NCBI GenBank assembly: GCA_033807695.1
Contig: CM066309.1
Span: forward strand, 1,550,001 to 1,614,000
DNA from: Daedaleopsis sinensis
Lineage: Eukaryota; Basidiomycota; Agaricomycetes; Polyporales; Polyporaceae
Length of the DNA stretch: 64,000 bases
Direction of reading: 5' to 3'
Within the stretch, counting starts at the first letter, position 1; every line of letters begins with the position of its first letter. Positions 1 through 11,900 of this stretch are shown piece after piece. Below the pieces are notes generated by a model. That model did no database searches. It worked only from the letters and a program-made list of their open reading frames with translations, and had not been told where the DNA came from. A program made the position numbers and the translations under genes.

Positions 1-834
1 TCTTCTATGACGCACACGGTAAAATCACGTTAATTCCGCAATGACATGTTTAAAAACAGGTGGTGTGTTGAATCTAGTAGCAATGCCAATGCTGTACAGT
101 ATCCGAGTCAATGCTCCTGCATGACATGGAAAGCGTTTCGAGCTCGTATCCTTGAGCGTGACGCTTGATTCTGTGCAAACAGTTATTCAACTAACGGTCA
201 TTGATCGAAGTATAAGTATTATTTCTCTATTCGATTGTCGGTGGACTGACCTTATGCTGTGCAGAGGCACTCGTATTCGCTGACATCGTCCGGGAACCAA
301 TTCGCACACTTACTGCGAGAAGTGTCAAATCCCTTACGAATTCGAACTTCCTAACTTCGCGTGGCACTCGTCGCATAGCCCCCAGCTCGCTACCCGACGC
401 AGGTCCCGAGTTCTGAATGGCCATGAGCTCGGAGCTCGTTCAACACGACGGACACATAAACACGGTGAAGTGCGGCTACATAGTTAGCAGCGGGTTACAA
501 AATGCTTGCTAGCTCCCTGCCATGAACTACTCGGAGCACTCCCTATTATGATCAGAGGGCCCGAAAGTACGGCAGGGAGGAATATGATCATGATTTCGCT
601 TGCATCCTCGAGCTTCCGAGTTCTTCTTCTATATATGTCGCCGATTCCGGATTCCTTTAATCACGACGACAACGCGAATGTGATCTAGGGAACGGCGCAG
701 GTGGGCACGTGCAGCGCGCATGTAAGTCATATAAAGGAGCGACCACCTTACTGCCCTCGCGCGACGTATCTATCCCGCGGCCGGCCGCTTGAATATACCT
801 CCGCTGCAGCTCGCCCGGCAGCGATCCAAGAGCA
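1..834. other. gene-free left edge
   Basis: No open frame here shows a recognisable domain or a believable splice pattern. The last 100 bases or so before 835 would hold the promoter and 5' leader of the plus-strand membrane-protein gene. I see no tRNA or repeat. Confidence 0.4.
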
Positions 835-3573
835 ATGACGTTTTATTCCTCATCTTCCACAGACATCCAAGTCATCGACGACACCGATCCGCGCGTGATC
901 TACATCGGCGCCCAGGACGCATGGGAGCCCTTCGTCGTCGACGGTGTCTCCTGGCACGGGCAGGTCACCAGCGACGCACAAGCGATGCTTAACTTCACAG
1001 GTGCGCCCGCCCGCATGGGTATGTGAACCTCGGGCCTCACGCATGCACAGGCGTCGGCATCGCCGCGGTCCGCTACGTGAAGGACGCGGGGTTCCGCCAG
1101 CCGCCGCTCTGCATGCGGTGCGAGGTGGACGGGACGACGATGCCGGCGTACTCCGCGACGCCCACGACTGCGTTCGACACCCTCACCTTTTGCGCGACGT
1201 CCGGCCTGCCGTCGCAGCAGCACCGCCTCCGGATATTCTGCGCCGAGGACGCGGACATCGAGACGAACTTCTGGCTGGACTCGTTCGTCGTGACGACGGA
1301 CCCGTCGGCCCCGACGTCCACGACGAGCTCGGGCTCGGGCTCGAGTACGAGGGGGACGGCGACCGCCGGCGCAAGCGTCACGTCAACTGCACTCAGCTCA
1401 GGAACACCTACGGCAGACTCGGATGCGCGGGGACAGAAGGTCAACCTGGGGGCAGTCGTCGGAGCAGTACTGGCGGGCATTCCCGCTACTAGGTAGCGGG
1501 TCTTGGAGAACTTTTGTGTAGAATGAAACATTAGAAAACCCGCTAAAGTTTGTGCATCCATACAACCTTATCCGCATCCATTAGAAAGAGATTGTAGTCG
1601 TGTGAATATCGTACCCACCTTGAAGCGCCAATTGCGTCATCGTCGACGTCCAACCCCACCCCGCTCCTCGGACCCCTCGTCGACGTCTCTCGGAGTCTTC
1701 GAACGGAACCAATTCCTTAATCTCTCTTGCAAGTTGCTCACAGATCGACTCTTCTTTCCTCTCTCGCCGTCGCTTTCGTAATGATACCTCTACTGCCACC
1801 AATGCGGCTTGTGCGCTGGTATTCCTGCACGAATCTGCACGAATCCTAGTTGATGGGCAGCAAGCACGGTCAGCGATCCTATGACATCGTCGAGTCGTCT
1901 CTGAGGAGAGTTCTGTTGTGACGCTGTCCTTCTTTGCCATTCCCGCAGGAATGACATAGTACTGGGTACGTTGTAGGACCGTCCATCCCTCACGTCAATA
2001 GGTCCTCATCATCTGCCTAGGGGAGACAAACTGGGTACTGACTCCTGGCTCAATGCCTGTCGCTCGAAAATATCTGGAGGAATCATCCGGCCCACTGCTG
2101 ATCATATCCAACACATGCTAGTTGGTCACCATGGCGACCAACTCCTACTCTTGCTGGTACGTCCACGGCTGTTCGATGTTCAGTCAGTCATCTATTTCCC
2201 TCTCCGTGCTCCGTGAACACAGAGCGTGCCGCGGCCGCCTCCTGGGAAGGTACTACTGGCCATGCGGGAAAATCAGGTACTTCTTTCGTCCCTCAAAATA
2301 CTTGACTATTCATCCAGACCGTATAGCACAGATGTTGAGATGTCTGATGACCTACCCTCCTCGGCCGCGTGCGAGCATGCGCGTCGTCTGACCTCTGGCC
2401 ATCTGTGTTACCATAATATGTCTGAAAAGTGACCCTCAGCGCACATGGCATCACTGCCGAGAGTGGTGATACAGTTGAGTCATGTCCGCAATTGTTGTCA
2501 TCTCACGTACTTACTTCGCGGTCAGTTTTTTGATCATCGAGGGGAAGTGTGCTATGAGTGTGCCAATGCATTCACTACGAACTCTCGACATCATGACATA
2601 TGTTTGGCACTTTGCCGAGCCATGGAGTCGCAGAGTCAGTACATGCTTCGTGTGTAGTTCTGTTAGTATCACGGTCCCGGATGAACAGCGCGATACTCGC
2701 CGCTTACTACTGAAAGATATCGATTTGCAGCAACCAACAGTACTGCTAGTGTGTTGTGCAGCTCGAGAATTGAGCATCCCTATAACCATGTACGATGTTA
2801 TTTCATAGCTCTTAAATGATCAATTCTGTCTTGTTTGCTCGTATTTCTTGAGACATTCGCGACGAACATCCGAAACCATGACCCATGGCCAGAACCGCCA
2901 GCCAGAACCACTCCGTCTATATTCCAGGATACTAATATGAAGTAGCGGGCCATGCCGTGCTTGCGCGGCCTTACGACTTATTGTGGTTCTGCTCGCGCTG
3001 GCAGTAGGGTGTGTCCTGGCGCGCCGGCATCGGTCGAGGAGAAGAGATTCTGAATCTATGGAGGAAGGCAGTGAGTCATGTGCGCATAAGGCGTTCCGAC
3101 ACCACGACCCTTCTGACCGCTCTCTAGTGTTGCAAGCAGCTACAGCGTACATCCCACCTCTAGCGGACTCGCTCATAACGATATCGAAGGCCGATGAAGC
3201 AGCCTCTGCCTCGTCGCCCGGGGACGACTCGGCGTCGATCCTAACGAACAAGGCGGACATTCAGACTGCTTTGGGCGGGGAGTCGCAGCACGGCGGACCT
3301 GTTCCCCAGGAGCCATCAGAAGGCATCAGGGCGGCAGGCACTGTCAAGCCCCCAAGCTCAAGACCGGGCACAAGGACAAGACGTGCCGGTCGAGCACCTC
3401 GGTCCACGGGCCAATCCTCAAAGCAGTTTAACCACCGTTCCACGGCGAGAGTCGGCCCGAGGCAGCCCCCGGCGAGCCCTCCGCTTCCGAATCAGGCTGA
3501 GGATTCTGGGTGGCGGTGGAGACCAGACTCGGAGTCGGGACAGACGTTGCCTCCTCCGTATACCGAAGACTAG
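835..3573 (+). CDS. single-pass membrane protein with long intron
   Basis: Proposed exons 835-1000, 1051-1492 and 2946-3573 sum to 1236 nt, an in-frame protein of 411 aa. The N-terminal part (about residues 1-150) has the look of the extracellular beta-rich domain found in many basidiomycete one-pass membrane proteins (DDTDPRVIYIG, a W-rich stretch, two FCA cysteine motifs). It is followed by a Ser/Thr-rich linker, a hydrophobic segment (LIVVLLALAVGCVLA), a basic stop-transfer stretch (RRHRSRRR) and a cytoplasmic tail ending in LPPPYTED, an ending common in this family. Function is unknown; a surface sensor or adhesin-like role would be guesswork. The 1453 bp gap between exons 2 and 3 is far above the local intron size and may be an insertion. 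If the gap is not spliced, the gene is broken at 1492. The start at 835 precedes the conserved domain directly; there is no classical signal peptide. Confidence 0.55.
1493..2945 (+). other. 1.45 kb intron or insertion
   Basis: This segment separates the extracellular and membrane/tail exons. The sequence GTAGCGGG occurs at the left edge (1493-1500) and again at the right edge (2942-2949) as a direct repeat. The left copy supplies a GT donor and the right copy a TAG acceptor, preceded by a good branch-site-like TACTAAT at about 2930. No transposase or recognisable protein is present inside; short open frames such as the minus-strand one near 1581-1940 (rich in Arg and Glu) resemble nothing I know. 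Long terminal inverted repeats were not found. Confidence 0.4.
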
Positions 3574-3978
3574 CTTGTGTAGTGTCCATCGCCCGTTTAT
3601 CCTACGCATTTCTAGTGTCGACTTGAACGATTTTGCGGACCGTCATTATCTTCAGCCTTGCGTCTGCCTCTCCGTAGTACAGAGAACTGACTGTTGATGC
3701 AGTTGGCAGCGCTAGAACGTTAGCATATAGGTAGTTCGAGTACGCACTGATGAGACACATCTGATTGCTCACCTTGCGGCAAGATAAACCCCAGTCAATT
3801 GCCCGGGCCTCGGTCATAGTTCCGTCTGCGATCTACTGAAGGTCATGCATCATGTCCGAGTGGGCTAATACGTAGAACGAGCACGTATGCACACATACGC
3901 TGACAGTAGCTATATCTAGTCTATCTCTCGTCAGCTCGTGAAGACAGGGACAGACACACTCGCGTCGCACCTGCAGCC
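3574..3978. other. convergent 3' intergenic region
   Basis: Space between two converging genes, expected to hold both 3' untranslated regions. Nothing else recognised. Confidence 0.5.
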
Positions 3979-6595
3979 CTACGCCCACTTCCTCATGATC
4001 TTCGCCACGACCTCCCACGTGCTCCCCTCCGTGCCCCACGTCTCGCCCTCGCCCGTCCCCCACGTCCCGTTGCTCCACTGCACGCCGAGTCCGACCATCT
4101 TCGCCGTGACCGCCGCCTTGTCGTACGCCGCACCGTGCTCCTTCGTGCCCGCGAGGTACTCGACGAACGCCGCCCAGCGCGGTTTGTAGTACGTGCCGAC
4201 GAGGCCCGCCCATGCCTTGCTCGCGTAGTCGTTGATCTCGCCGTCCGGGCCCCAGAGCGTGAGCTGGTTCCGCGCGTTGTACTCGAGGTACGCCGCGTAC
4301 TCGTCCTTGTGCGCCCCGCGCGCCCACCGGCGTGCGTCCGCGATCCACGTGCTCAGGAGGAAGTGCTCGTTCGTCGCGAGGAGCGCGTCGAGGTCCGCGA
4401 GGAGGTCGAGCAGGGGCGTGCCCACCGCGCGCACGGCCGCGGCGCTCGACGAGGCGTTGTACGTCGCGATGAGCGCGTTGTAGCGGTCGATGAAGCGGTT
4501 CGAGAGCAGCTGGCGCGCGACGTCGACGACGTCGTACTCGAACTCCGGCACGAGGAGCAGAAGCGGGTTCTGCTCCCCGGCCTTGATCAGGCTCTTGAGT
4601 GCTGGCAGGATGGTGCTGTTGGTGTCGTACGGGATAGCCGTCGGGTGGTGGCCGCCACGGTTCGTGAGCCCTGTAAGTGCAGGCGCGAGCTCATATATGC
4701 TTTTGATAGCCGCCTGAGTGTTCGTGTCCTTGTTGTTGTACACGGACGTGGACAGTGTCCTCCAGGCGTCGAGCGCTGCCTTGGGAAGGGGCTTGATAGG
4801 GTACCGGCGGGTGACCCATGCATCGACGTATTTCGGGATGTTGATCAGTGTGGAAGACCACGCCTGGTCGAGCAGTAGGTCGTAGACGATCTCGTTGCCC
4901 TCTTGACCCTCGGGCGTGAGACCAATACCCTGCATGCTGCTGCCAGGGCTGTGCAGCGCCGCGAGAGGACCCATGGTGAGCTCTTCCAGATTTCCCTCCA
5001 GCCCCATGTTACCGCCATAGTCGTGCAGCTCACACCACACCCACGGCTTCCCAAAGTATGACGACGTCCTGTTCCACTGCGGCTGCGCCTCCGAGTACAG
5101 GTCCAGGATGATCATGCTGTCGTTCCCTGGAGCACCGCTGAGGTATGCCTCGATCCGGTCGTTCGTCCAGAACGCCGAGCTGCTGAAGAACAACCAGCCC
5201 TGCATGAGCCAGATCGCGTCCGGATCCGCAGCGCGCAAGCTCGCGAATGTACCCGCGGTGACGTTGGCCAGATACTCCAGGTCGCCGCTGAATGGGTTGT
5301 TCTCGTTGTACTGGTCGAGCGTGTAGATGTGCGACATGTTTCCGTACGCTTCGCGCTGCTTCGAAATGAAGGACTTCTGGATTACGGAGAACAGCGGGTC
5401 GGACGGGTTGAGGAACGAGTCGTTGGTGTACTTGGCAGGAAACTCTTCCCATCGACTCCCGACGACAATAGACGCGTTGGGGTAGAGGGTGGCAAGCGCT
5501 TGGGGAACGAAACCCGTGAACGAGGGCAGGATGGGTGTCATGCCGAGTTCGGTCATGCGCGCGAGGATGCGCTTTTGGAGGGCGAACTGGTCTTCGACCC
5601 AAGCCATGGGCAGATCGCCGCCCCAGCTCCCTTGAATGTTCCCGAAACGGTTCCAAGCTTGGAAGGCAGGGCCAGACAGGAAGGTCGCGATATCGGCATC
5701 GGACAGACCGACTTCGCGGAACGCTTCGATGAGAATGTACTCGTACCCGACCCAGGCGAGAGGCAAGTTCACGCCGCGGAGAGCGAGCCAATCTAATTCG
5801 AGTTCCCAGTCTTTGAAGTCCCAGAACGGAGTCGTGTAAGAGAACGTGACTGTGTTGAAGTGATACCTAGGAGGTACAATTAATCACGCCTCATTCGATA
5901 TGTCACGATGTGCAATAGTCAAACTCAATGTCTCGGAAATTGAGGAGAAATTGGGTTGGAAGTGAGAGAATAGGAGGCTGGAGAGGTGACTCGGTCCTGT
6001 AACCGTAAAGTGGCCCGGTGACCTGTCTAGCCTCCATTCACGATCACAGGCCAGGAAACCGTTCCAAATTGACGAACTTCTAGTTCAGACATCGGCCGGT
6101 TTTCATGTCCCAACCGATTCCCCAAATATTTCCCGGCCTTGAAATCGGCCATTGCACGTCATGTGTATGAGGATGCTCACCTGTACGGCACTATAGCCTG
6201 ACCCTTGACCTTCTTTCCAACCTTGGGCAGATGGACGGGGATTGCAGTGAGTCGCGAGCCAGTCCACCAGATATCAGCGCCTCCATACTCCGTCAGGTAC
6301 CTGTACACGATTCAGACGCGTCACAAATAATACGAGGAGGGGGTGCAACGTACGTGTAGAACCCGCGAGCACATGCTGACACCGTCGTGCACTCGACGTG
6401 AATACCAGCGAGCGTGTCGGATAGAACGAACGCGTCGGGTTCTCCAGATGTCAAGGAGAAGGAGAACGCGTGGGCATGCGTAGGGACGCGTCGCTTCGCG
6501 AGGGCGTAGATCCCATCCAACGGAGATTCCGCGTTGACGACTTGAGCCGCGAAGCTAAGCGACAAGAGCGCGAGAAGGCGTTTACCAACGGCCAT
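3979..6595 (-). CDS. alpha-N-acetylglucosaminidase, GH89
   Basis: Exons (minus) 6595-6354, 6300-6181 and 5866-3979 give 2250 nt, 749 aa, close to the usual length of the family (human NAGLU is about 740 aa). Residues 1-22 form a signal peptide (MAVGKRLLALLSLSFAAQVVNA), so the enzyme should enter the secretory route. The GH89 core is clear: YLTEYGGADIWWTGSRL, then WELELDWLALRGVNLPLAWV, NRFGNIQGSWGG, then YTLDQYNENNP and WVWCELHDYGGNMGLEGN. In the family the catalytic acids are Glu residues in the NxxxE-like and WCxLHD-like regions. It would release terminal alpha-linked GlcNAc from glycans. An ATG 16 codons upstream (6643) is possible, but the one used starts directly at the signal peptide. 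The second intron is 314 bp and contains a small inverted-repeat element. Family assignment is firm; substrate in a fungus is not known. Confidence 0.93.
5907..6160. mobile_element. MITE-like element, copy 1
   Basis: Non-coding element of 254 bp lying wholly inside the second intron of the GH89 gene. Its right end is GGCCATTGCACGTC (6147-6160); its left end GATGTGCAATAGTC (5907-5920) is the reverse complement with three transitions. The right half (about 6060-6160) resembles the right half of the second copy at 11373-11735, sharing the AAATTGACGAA and ATCGGCC blocks. No coding capacity. A target duplication is not clear; ATGT occurs on both sides. Confidence 0.65.
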
Positions 6596-7244
6596 GGGGG
6601 GCTGCTCGAGGAGGTGCTGGACAGAAGGCAAGCTTAAGGACACTCAGCGCACGACGACGCACGTTGGCCGGCGAATGTTTGCTATGATCTCATAGTTCAA
6701 CGTTCAATCAGTCCCATCAACGTTGCAGCTTGCCACATCATGCATCATCAGCCGGCCCATACGTTGTGCCGCATATAGGCATGTTCTTCAAGAGGTGCAG
6801 AGTATGTGTAGCAGACAATCGAGGGTTCGTGGTACCTGCACGGTCACGGTGATGAAGGTCAAAAGCAAGCTAAATTCTAATTTCTGATGTTTGAGTCCAC
6901 CAAAATATGGAGGTTGCATTTGTTAGCGCTCCCGGTATGTACTTATCGAAGTCTTCTTCCGCATAAGCATCAATATTACTAGTCTTGCAGAAGTTTAGAA
7001 GAAATTATCTCTGACGCTAAGAGGAGCATAGAAAGCACGGTTCTCACAAGTCGAACTCACGATAGTATCTCAATACAACCTCACCTTGAGTGGATAATCT
7101 GAGTGGAATTTCGGACAAGACGCCAGCGGAGGAGACGGCCGAAAGCTGGTAGCGCTCGGCGACGAGCCAATCATGACAGGGCGATTCGCCAGAGCCGGCA
7201 GGACTCGGGCGTCATTGCTCTCTACCTCCGTCCACAACGCCGCC
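6596..7244. other. divergent promoter region
   Basis: Lies between the 5' ends of the GH89 gene (minus) and SDH4 (plus), so it should carry both promoters. AT-richer than the flanking exons, particularly 6880-7060. I could not assign a TATA box with confidence. Confidence 0.4.
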
Positions 7245-8171
7245 ATGTCCTCCTCCCTCGTCGCCCGCTCTGCCCTCAACAGGAACATCGCCGCCGCCTT
7301 TGCGCGCAGGTCGCTGCGGCCGCTAGCTGTGCAAGGTCCGTCGTCGCTCGCGCCCTCCCGCCCTCGTCACGCCCGCATGTGTGCCTCTGCATGGCTTGCT
7401 TGCCCTCGCGTGCGGGGTGCGATGTGCGGGGTCGCCTACTCAGTGCACATGCTGACGTTTACCGGTATTTACAGCAAGGGGAGTGGCGGAAGCTGCATAC
7501 GTACCTGGCGGCCGTGCGTGCTCTCAGCTGTCACCTCTGTTTCATGCCCGCCGCTGAATTATCTGTCTGCAGCCATTTACAAGGGCACCGTGAACGACCC
7601 CACCCCCTTCCCACCACCCTCCAAATCGCACGGCTCGTACCACTGGGCATTTGAGCGCATCCTCTCCGCGGGCCTCGTCCCCCTCACCGTTGCGTCGTTC
7701 GTCACGAGCGGCACGAACTACCCCATCCTCGACGGCCTACTCGGCGTGAGCCTGATCATGCACTCTCACATCGGCGTGCGTCCTCTTCCTCTTCTCCTTC
7801 CGTCTCCTCGTTCTCCCCAGACTCCAATCGCGGGCCTCTCTCGCAATGCTCGGGTCTGAGCCGACCATACGTGCTCTATCACATGTGATTACAAGCGCCC
7901 GTACACCCAGCTAACCGGTCCAACCCACCAGTTCGATGCCGCCCTCGTCGACTACGTCCACCCCCGCAAGTTCCCCATCCTCGGCCGCGTCCTCACATGG
8001 ACACTCCGCGCGACCACCGTTGGGGTCCTCGTCGGCGTTTACCAGTTCAACACGAACGACATCGGTGCGTGCGCCTGTTTTCCTCCGCATATGCCCGCAC
8101 GCGGCCGTGCCGCTGACCTGGCTTTTTCTGCAGGTCTCACGGAGCTCGTCGCGAAGGTGTGGCACGCGTGA
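7245..8171 (+). CDS. SDH4: succinate dehydrogenase membrane anchor CybS
   Basis: Exons 7245-7335, 7475-7513, 7573-7775, 7932-8064 and 8134-8171 give 504 nt, 167 aa. The N-terminus (MSSSLVARSALNRNIAAAFA, then RRSLRPLA) is a basic, Ser/Ala-rich mitochondrial presequence. The mature part has the CybS signature KSHGSYHWAFERILSAGLVP, with the SxHWxxER motif, followed by three hydrophobic helices and MHSHIGFDAALVDY, carrying the His that ligates haem b in the family. The protein anchors the FAD and Fe-S subunits of respiratory complex II in the inner mitochondrial membrane and forms part of the ubiquinone site. The second exon is only 39 nt and was placed because it yields AYVPGGPIYKGTVND, which the family has at this point. 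An upstream in-frame ATG at 7173 exists; 7245 gives the cleaner presequence. Confidence 0.93.
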
Positions 8172-8982
8172 GTGTGGTGGCTTGGGGTTCTACTACTGGG
8201 GGCAGCGGGCATCCGCGAGCGATGAGTCGCGTCAACTTTCCGTCTGTATCTCCGCACGCCAATTCCGATTTCCGAACACACCGCACTTGCGAGCTTGCAG
8301 CGGTCTTGCTCCTGTACCATCATCGTCTGCGTTTGACAGATCTCGCCACCGGCATTTGTCAACAAGAGAACATTGCAGTAGATGTTGATTGGGCCTTCCA
8401 AAGCCAACATTGGGTATCGTACAAATGATTATGTGCATACGTCCGATCGCGACCTCCGCAACTACTTCGATAGATACTCGAGATGACACGACGTGGATCG
8501 GCAAAGATGGGCAGGTGTGGTGATGTACAACTTGTGGCAAAGTTCGAACGGGATACTGAGAGAGATCGTGATCGTGACATTACATACCATACTTGACTTC
8601 GGTTGCGTGAGGAACTGCTGCCCTCCTCTACCCCTAGAAACCATTAATATGTAGAGCATGCAAGGAAACCAAGAAGAACGCGGGAGGAATGCACAAAGCA
8701 GGTGCGAAGAGCTGACCGAGTCTCCCCGACATGCGCCGAGGGCAGCAACATCGAGCATGAGGAGATGCTGGGCGTGGACGTTGAAGTCCCGCAACTGCAG
8801 AGCAGGCCGCGTCGACATTTCTGTGCGGAGAGTGGGCGGCCGAGCAAGGTCTTCGGCCGCAAGCGCTAAGCCTTGAAGCAACCGGTGACCGCGCAGAGTG
8901 CTCCCCCGAGCCCGAGTGCGCGGCACCGAAGGGCAGACGACAGACGAGGTAGGGCAAACGACGGTCGATAGACGACGGACGA
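8172..8982. other. convergent intergenic region
   Basis: Between the 3' ends of SDH4 and the APH-type gene. It should hold two 3' untranslated regions; no exon, tRNA or element recognised. Confidence 0.4.
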
Positions 8983-11900
8983 CTAGTCCGACTCGCCCTC
9001 GCCCTCGCCGTGCCACCGCCGCCCGAGGTCGACGCGCCCGTCCGCGTCGCCGTTCACGTACAGCCACGCCTCGAGCCGGCGCCCGAGCTCGCCCCCGCGC
9101 CCGCCGCAGATGTCGCCCGTCGCGTTCAGCAGCTTCTCGCGCTCCTTCTCGACCGCCACGACCACCCGCGGCACGGGCGCGCCCTTCTCGCCACCGCCAT
9201 TCCCGTTCCCGTTCCCGTTCCCATTCCCGTTCGCGAGCCCGGCCTTGCGCTCCCGGTCGGGCGCCGGGAGCCCGACGGTGAGCAGCGTCGGGCTGATCAG
9301 TGCGACGGGCGAGTCCGGCTTCGCGTCCGACTCGGGCTCCGTGCTCGCGTCCCCGTCCCAGCTCCCGTCGCCGTCCGTGGCGAGATGCTGCTCGTCGTGC
9401 GAGGCGGGCGCGTCCTCGTCGCGCCACTCGCGGAACCAGTCCTCCTCCTCGTCCGCGGGGCCGAGCATCGACTCCACGAGGCCCTCCTCCCAGCCGTCCC
9501 ACTCGATGCAGCGGTGCGCCATGCGCAGGCGCGCGCCCGTCGTCTCGTGGTGCAGCCACGCCGCCGCCGACGCCGGGAGGTCCAGCGGTGTGCGCCGGGC
9601 TGTCGCTGGGGCGGCCACCGGGGGGCGGAGAGAGGGGGTGGAGATGGCGGGGGCCGCGGGTACAAGGATGGATGTGGATGCGGGCGACCCGCGTGCGAGC
9701 TTCTCGACGGTCGCGCGGAAGAGCTTCGCTGTGAACGGCGACGACTGGAGGAAGGCGGGGACGTGCGCGCACGCCCACAGCGGGCGCGTCGTCGTCGACT
9801 CCCAGTCGATGATGCACGTCTGTTTGGGAATTACAAGGGTGTCGTGGTCAGCTTACATCCACGAGTATATGAGAGGGGGGGACTGGCACGCACAATCTTC
9901 GAGTTGTCGTGCTCGTCGACGAACACGTTCTCGAGGTTCAGGTCGTGGCAGTCGAGCGAGAACTCCTCAGACTCGCCGCCGCCGCCGTCACCCTCGGCGT
10001 GCGCGACGACGCCGAGGCGCTCCATCAGACGCAGGAAGCGGTCCATCTCCTGCTTGACGCGCTCCTCGCGCTCTGCGAGGTGCGCGACGAGGAACGTCGA
10101 GCGCTGCATCCGCCGGTAGTCCTGGTACATAGTGTCGCCCGGGCCCTCCCACTCGGCCTCGCTCTCCTCCCAGTCCCACTCGTCCGACGTGTCCGAGCGG
10201 TCGTCCGGCAGCGCCGTCATCTTGTGGTGCCGCGACGTCTCGATCTCGTCTGGGTCGAGGTGCAGCCGGTGCGGCGCCGCCTTGCCCTCGTTCTCCAGAA
10301 TCACGCCCTGAATTTCACGCTCAGTACATGCGAGCAGGTACTCGTGCGTCGACCGCCACGGCCCGCGGTTGATCTCGTCCGGGTGCGAGAGCTCGCCGCG
10401 GTTCGAGCCGAAGAACGGCCAGGAGACGATCGGGCCGACGTGCGTCTCGCGGGCATCTGCCTCGGACTGCACCTGGAGGCGGTCGAGCGCGTCGGAGATG
10501 TTCGTGAACCGTTGGTATGTCGACGGTGTGGGCGTGGGCAACGAGGAGGAGATGTCTGGGTGGGCGTTAGGGTCAGGGCCGTCGTACAGCGAACCAATCA
10601 TCGGGAAGCGGTGGCCGAAGAGGGGGATGATCAGCTTGGCGATGTTCTCCAGGAGCGAGACCAGCTGGTTGTGCGGCATGGAATGGAAGACCTTTCCGAG
10701 AGCGATGCCAGGTGCCTGGATGCTTGACATTTAGTGGTGGTCGAAAGAACTTTCACGCATTGAACACATACCTTGGACATGAGTATGTACTCGCCGCCTA
10801 ACCGGTTGTAGGGGTTCGAGTCGTAGTGGTATACTTCTGGTACCGGTATCTGTGTGTGCTGTCGCAGATAACGCATGGTGGCGACTTCAGACTCGGTCTT
10901 CAGGCGAGGCATGAAGCGACGCGCGACTCGAGCGACAACCTCGCGCCGGTCGACCAGGGTGACGAGATATCCCTGTGTCATCAAATCACTGTCAGCTATC
11001 TGTGCGCGGGCTGCTAGTTCCGACGATGAGCGCAACTGCGCGCACAATTGTGCTCCATGGAGGAGTACGTGAAGGCGTGCTGCGGTGCAGTTTCGCAATT
11101 CCGCCGCCGCACCACGAAAAGCGGATATCGTTTCGCTCCAGCCAAGAAGGACAATACAAGTCGCGAAGAACAACGGACGGTGACAAGTGGCCTGCGAAGC
11201 GGTCGTTGATAACGCGCTTCCATCGCGGATTGGCGGCTTCTCAGCAGAGGCTCAGGCGGCATACAGGCTTGGTCATTCCCGCCCAGCAACAGGATGTGCG
11301 ACCCGGACGTGCCAAGAGCGTGCGCAGCGCGCGACGCGAAGCATGGGAGTGCGGCGGAATCGCGGGCAGCGCGACGTGCAATGGCCACACCCATTGGCTC
11401 GGAGAATGAGGAGGCATTGAGATGCAAGTGGAATATTCCGGCCAAATCCCAGATATGCCTTAAGGCAGGAAAGTGCGATCTCCGTGTCTGTGAATGGGTG
11501 GTTGGAAAAGTTATTGGCTCTTATAACTGAAAAGTGTTTTCGCAATCGCCTGACAGCCTTCATGTTCTGTTGCACGCTGTGGCAGCCTTTGGTCTGTGGC
11601 AGGATATACTGGAGAACCGTCCCAAATTGACGAATTCCAGTGCTCGGAGATCTCTCAGAAATCGGCCGGAACGTCTCATGTTCCAACTGATTTCCCAGCG
11701 ATCTCCGGACCCTTGGAGATCGGCCATTGCACGTCTGGTAGCTTCGCGCCGGCCAAGGACAACAATGCAAGTCGCCCAGGACAACGGACGGTGACGATTC
11801 GCTTGCGAAGCGGTCGGTAATGACGCGCTTCCACGGCGGAGTGGCGGCTTCTCAGCGGAGGTGCAGGCCGCATACAGGCTTGGCCATTCCCGCCCAGTAA

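Noticed and set aside
4135..4878. 247-codon plus-strand open frame opposite the GH89 gene
   Set aside because: Antisense shadow; the GH89 reading is certain on the other strand.
8462..9817. 451-codon open frame on the minus strand over the APH-type gene's last exon
   Set aside because: It is in a different frame from the exon encoding IIDWES, its composition is Arg/Ala/Gly/Pro-rich as expected for a shifted frame of GC-rich coding DNA, and no domain is visible.
9010..10119. 369-codon plus-strand open frame
   Set aside because: Antisense shadow of the APH-type exons; valine/arginine-rich, no domain.
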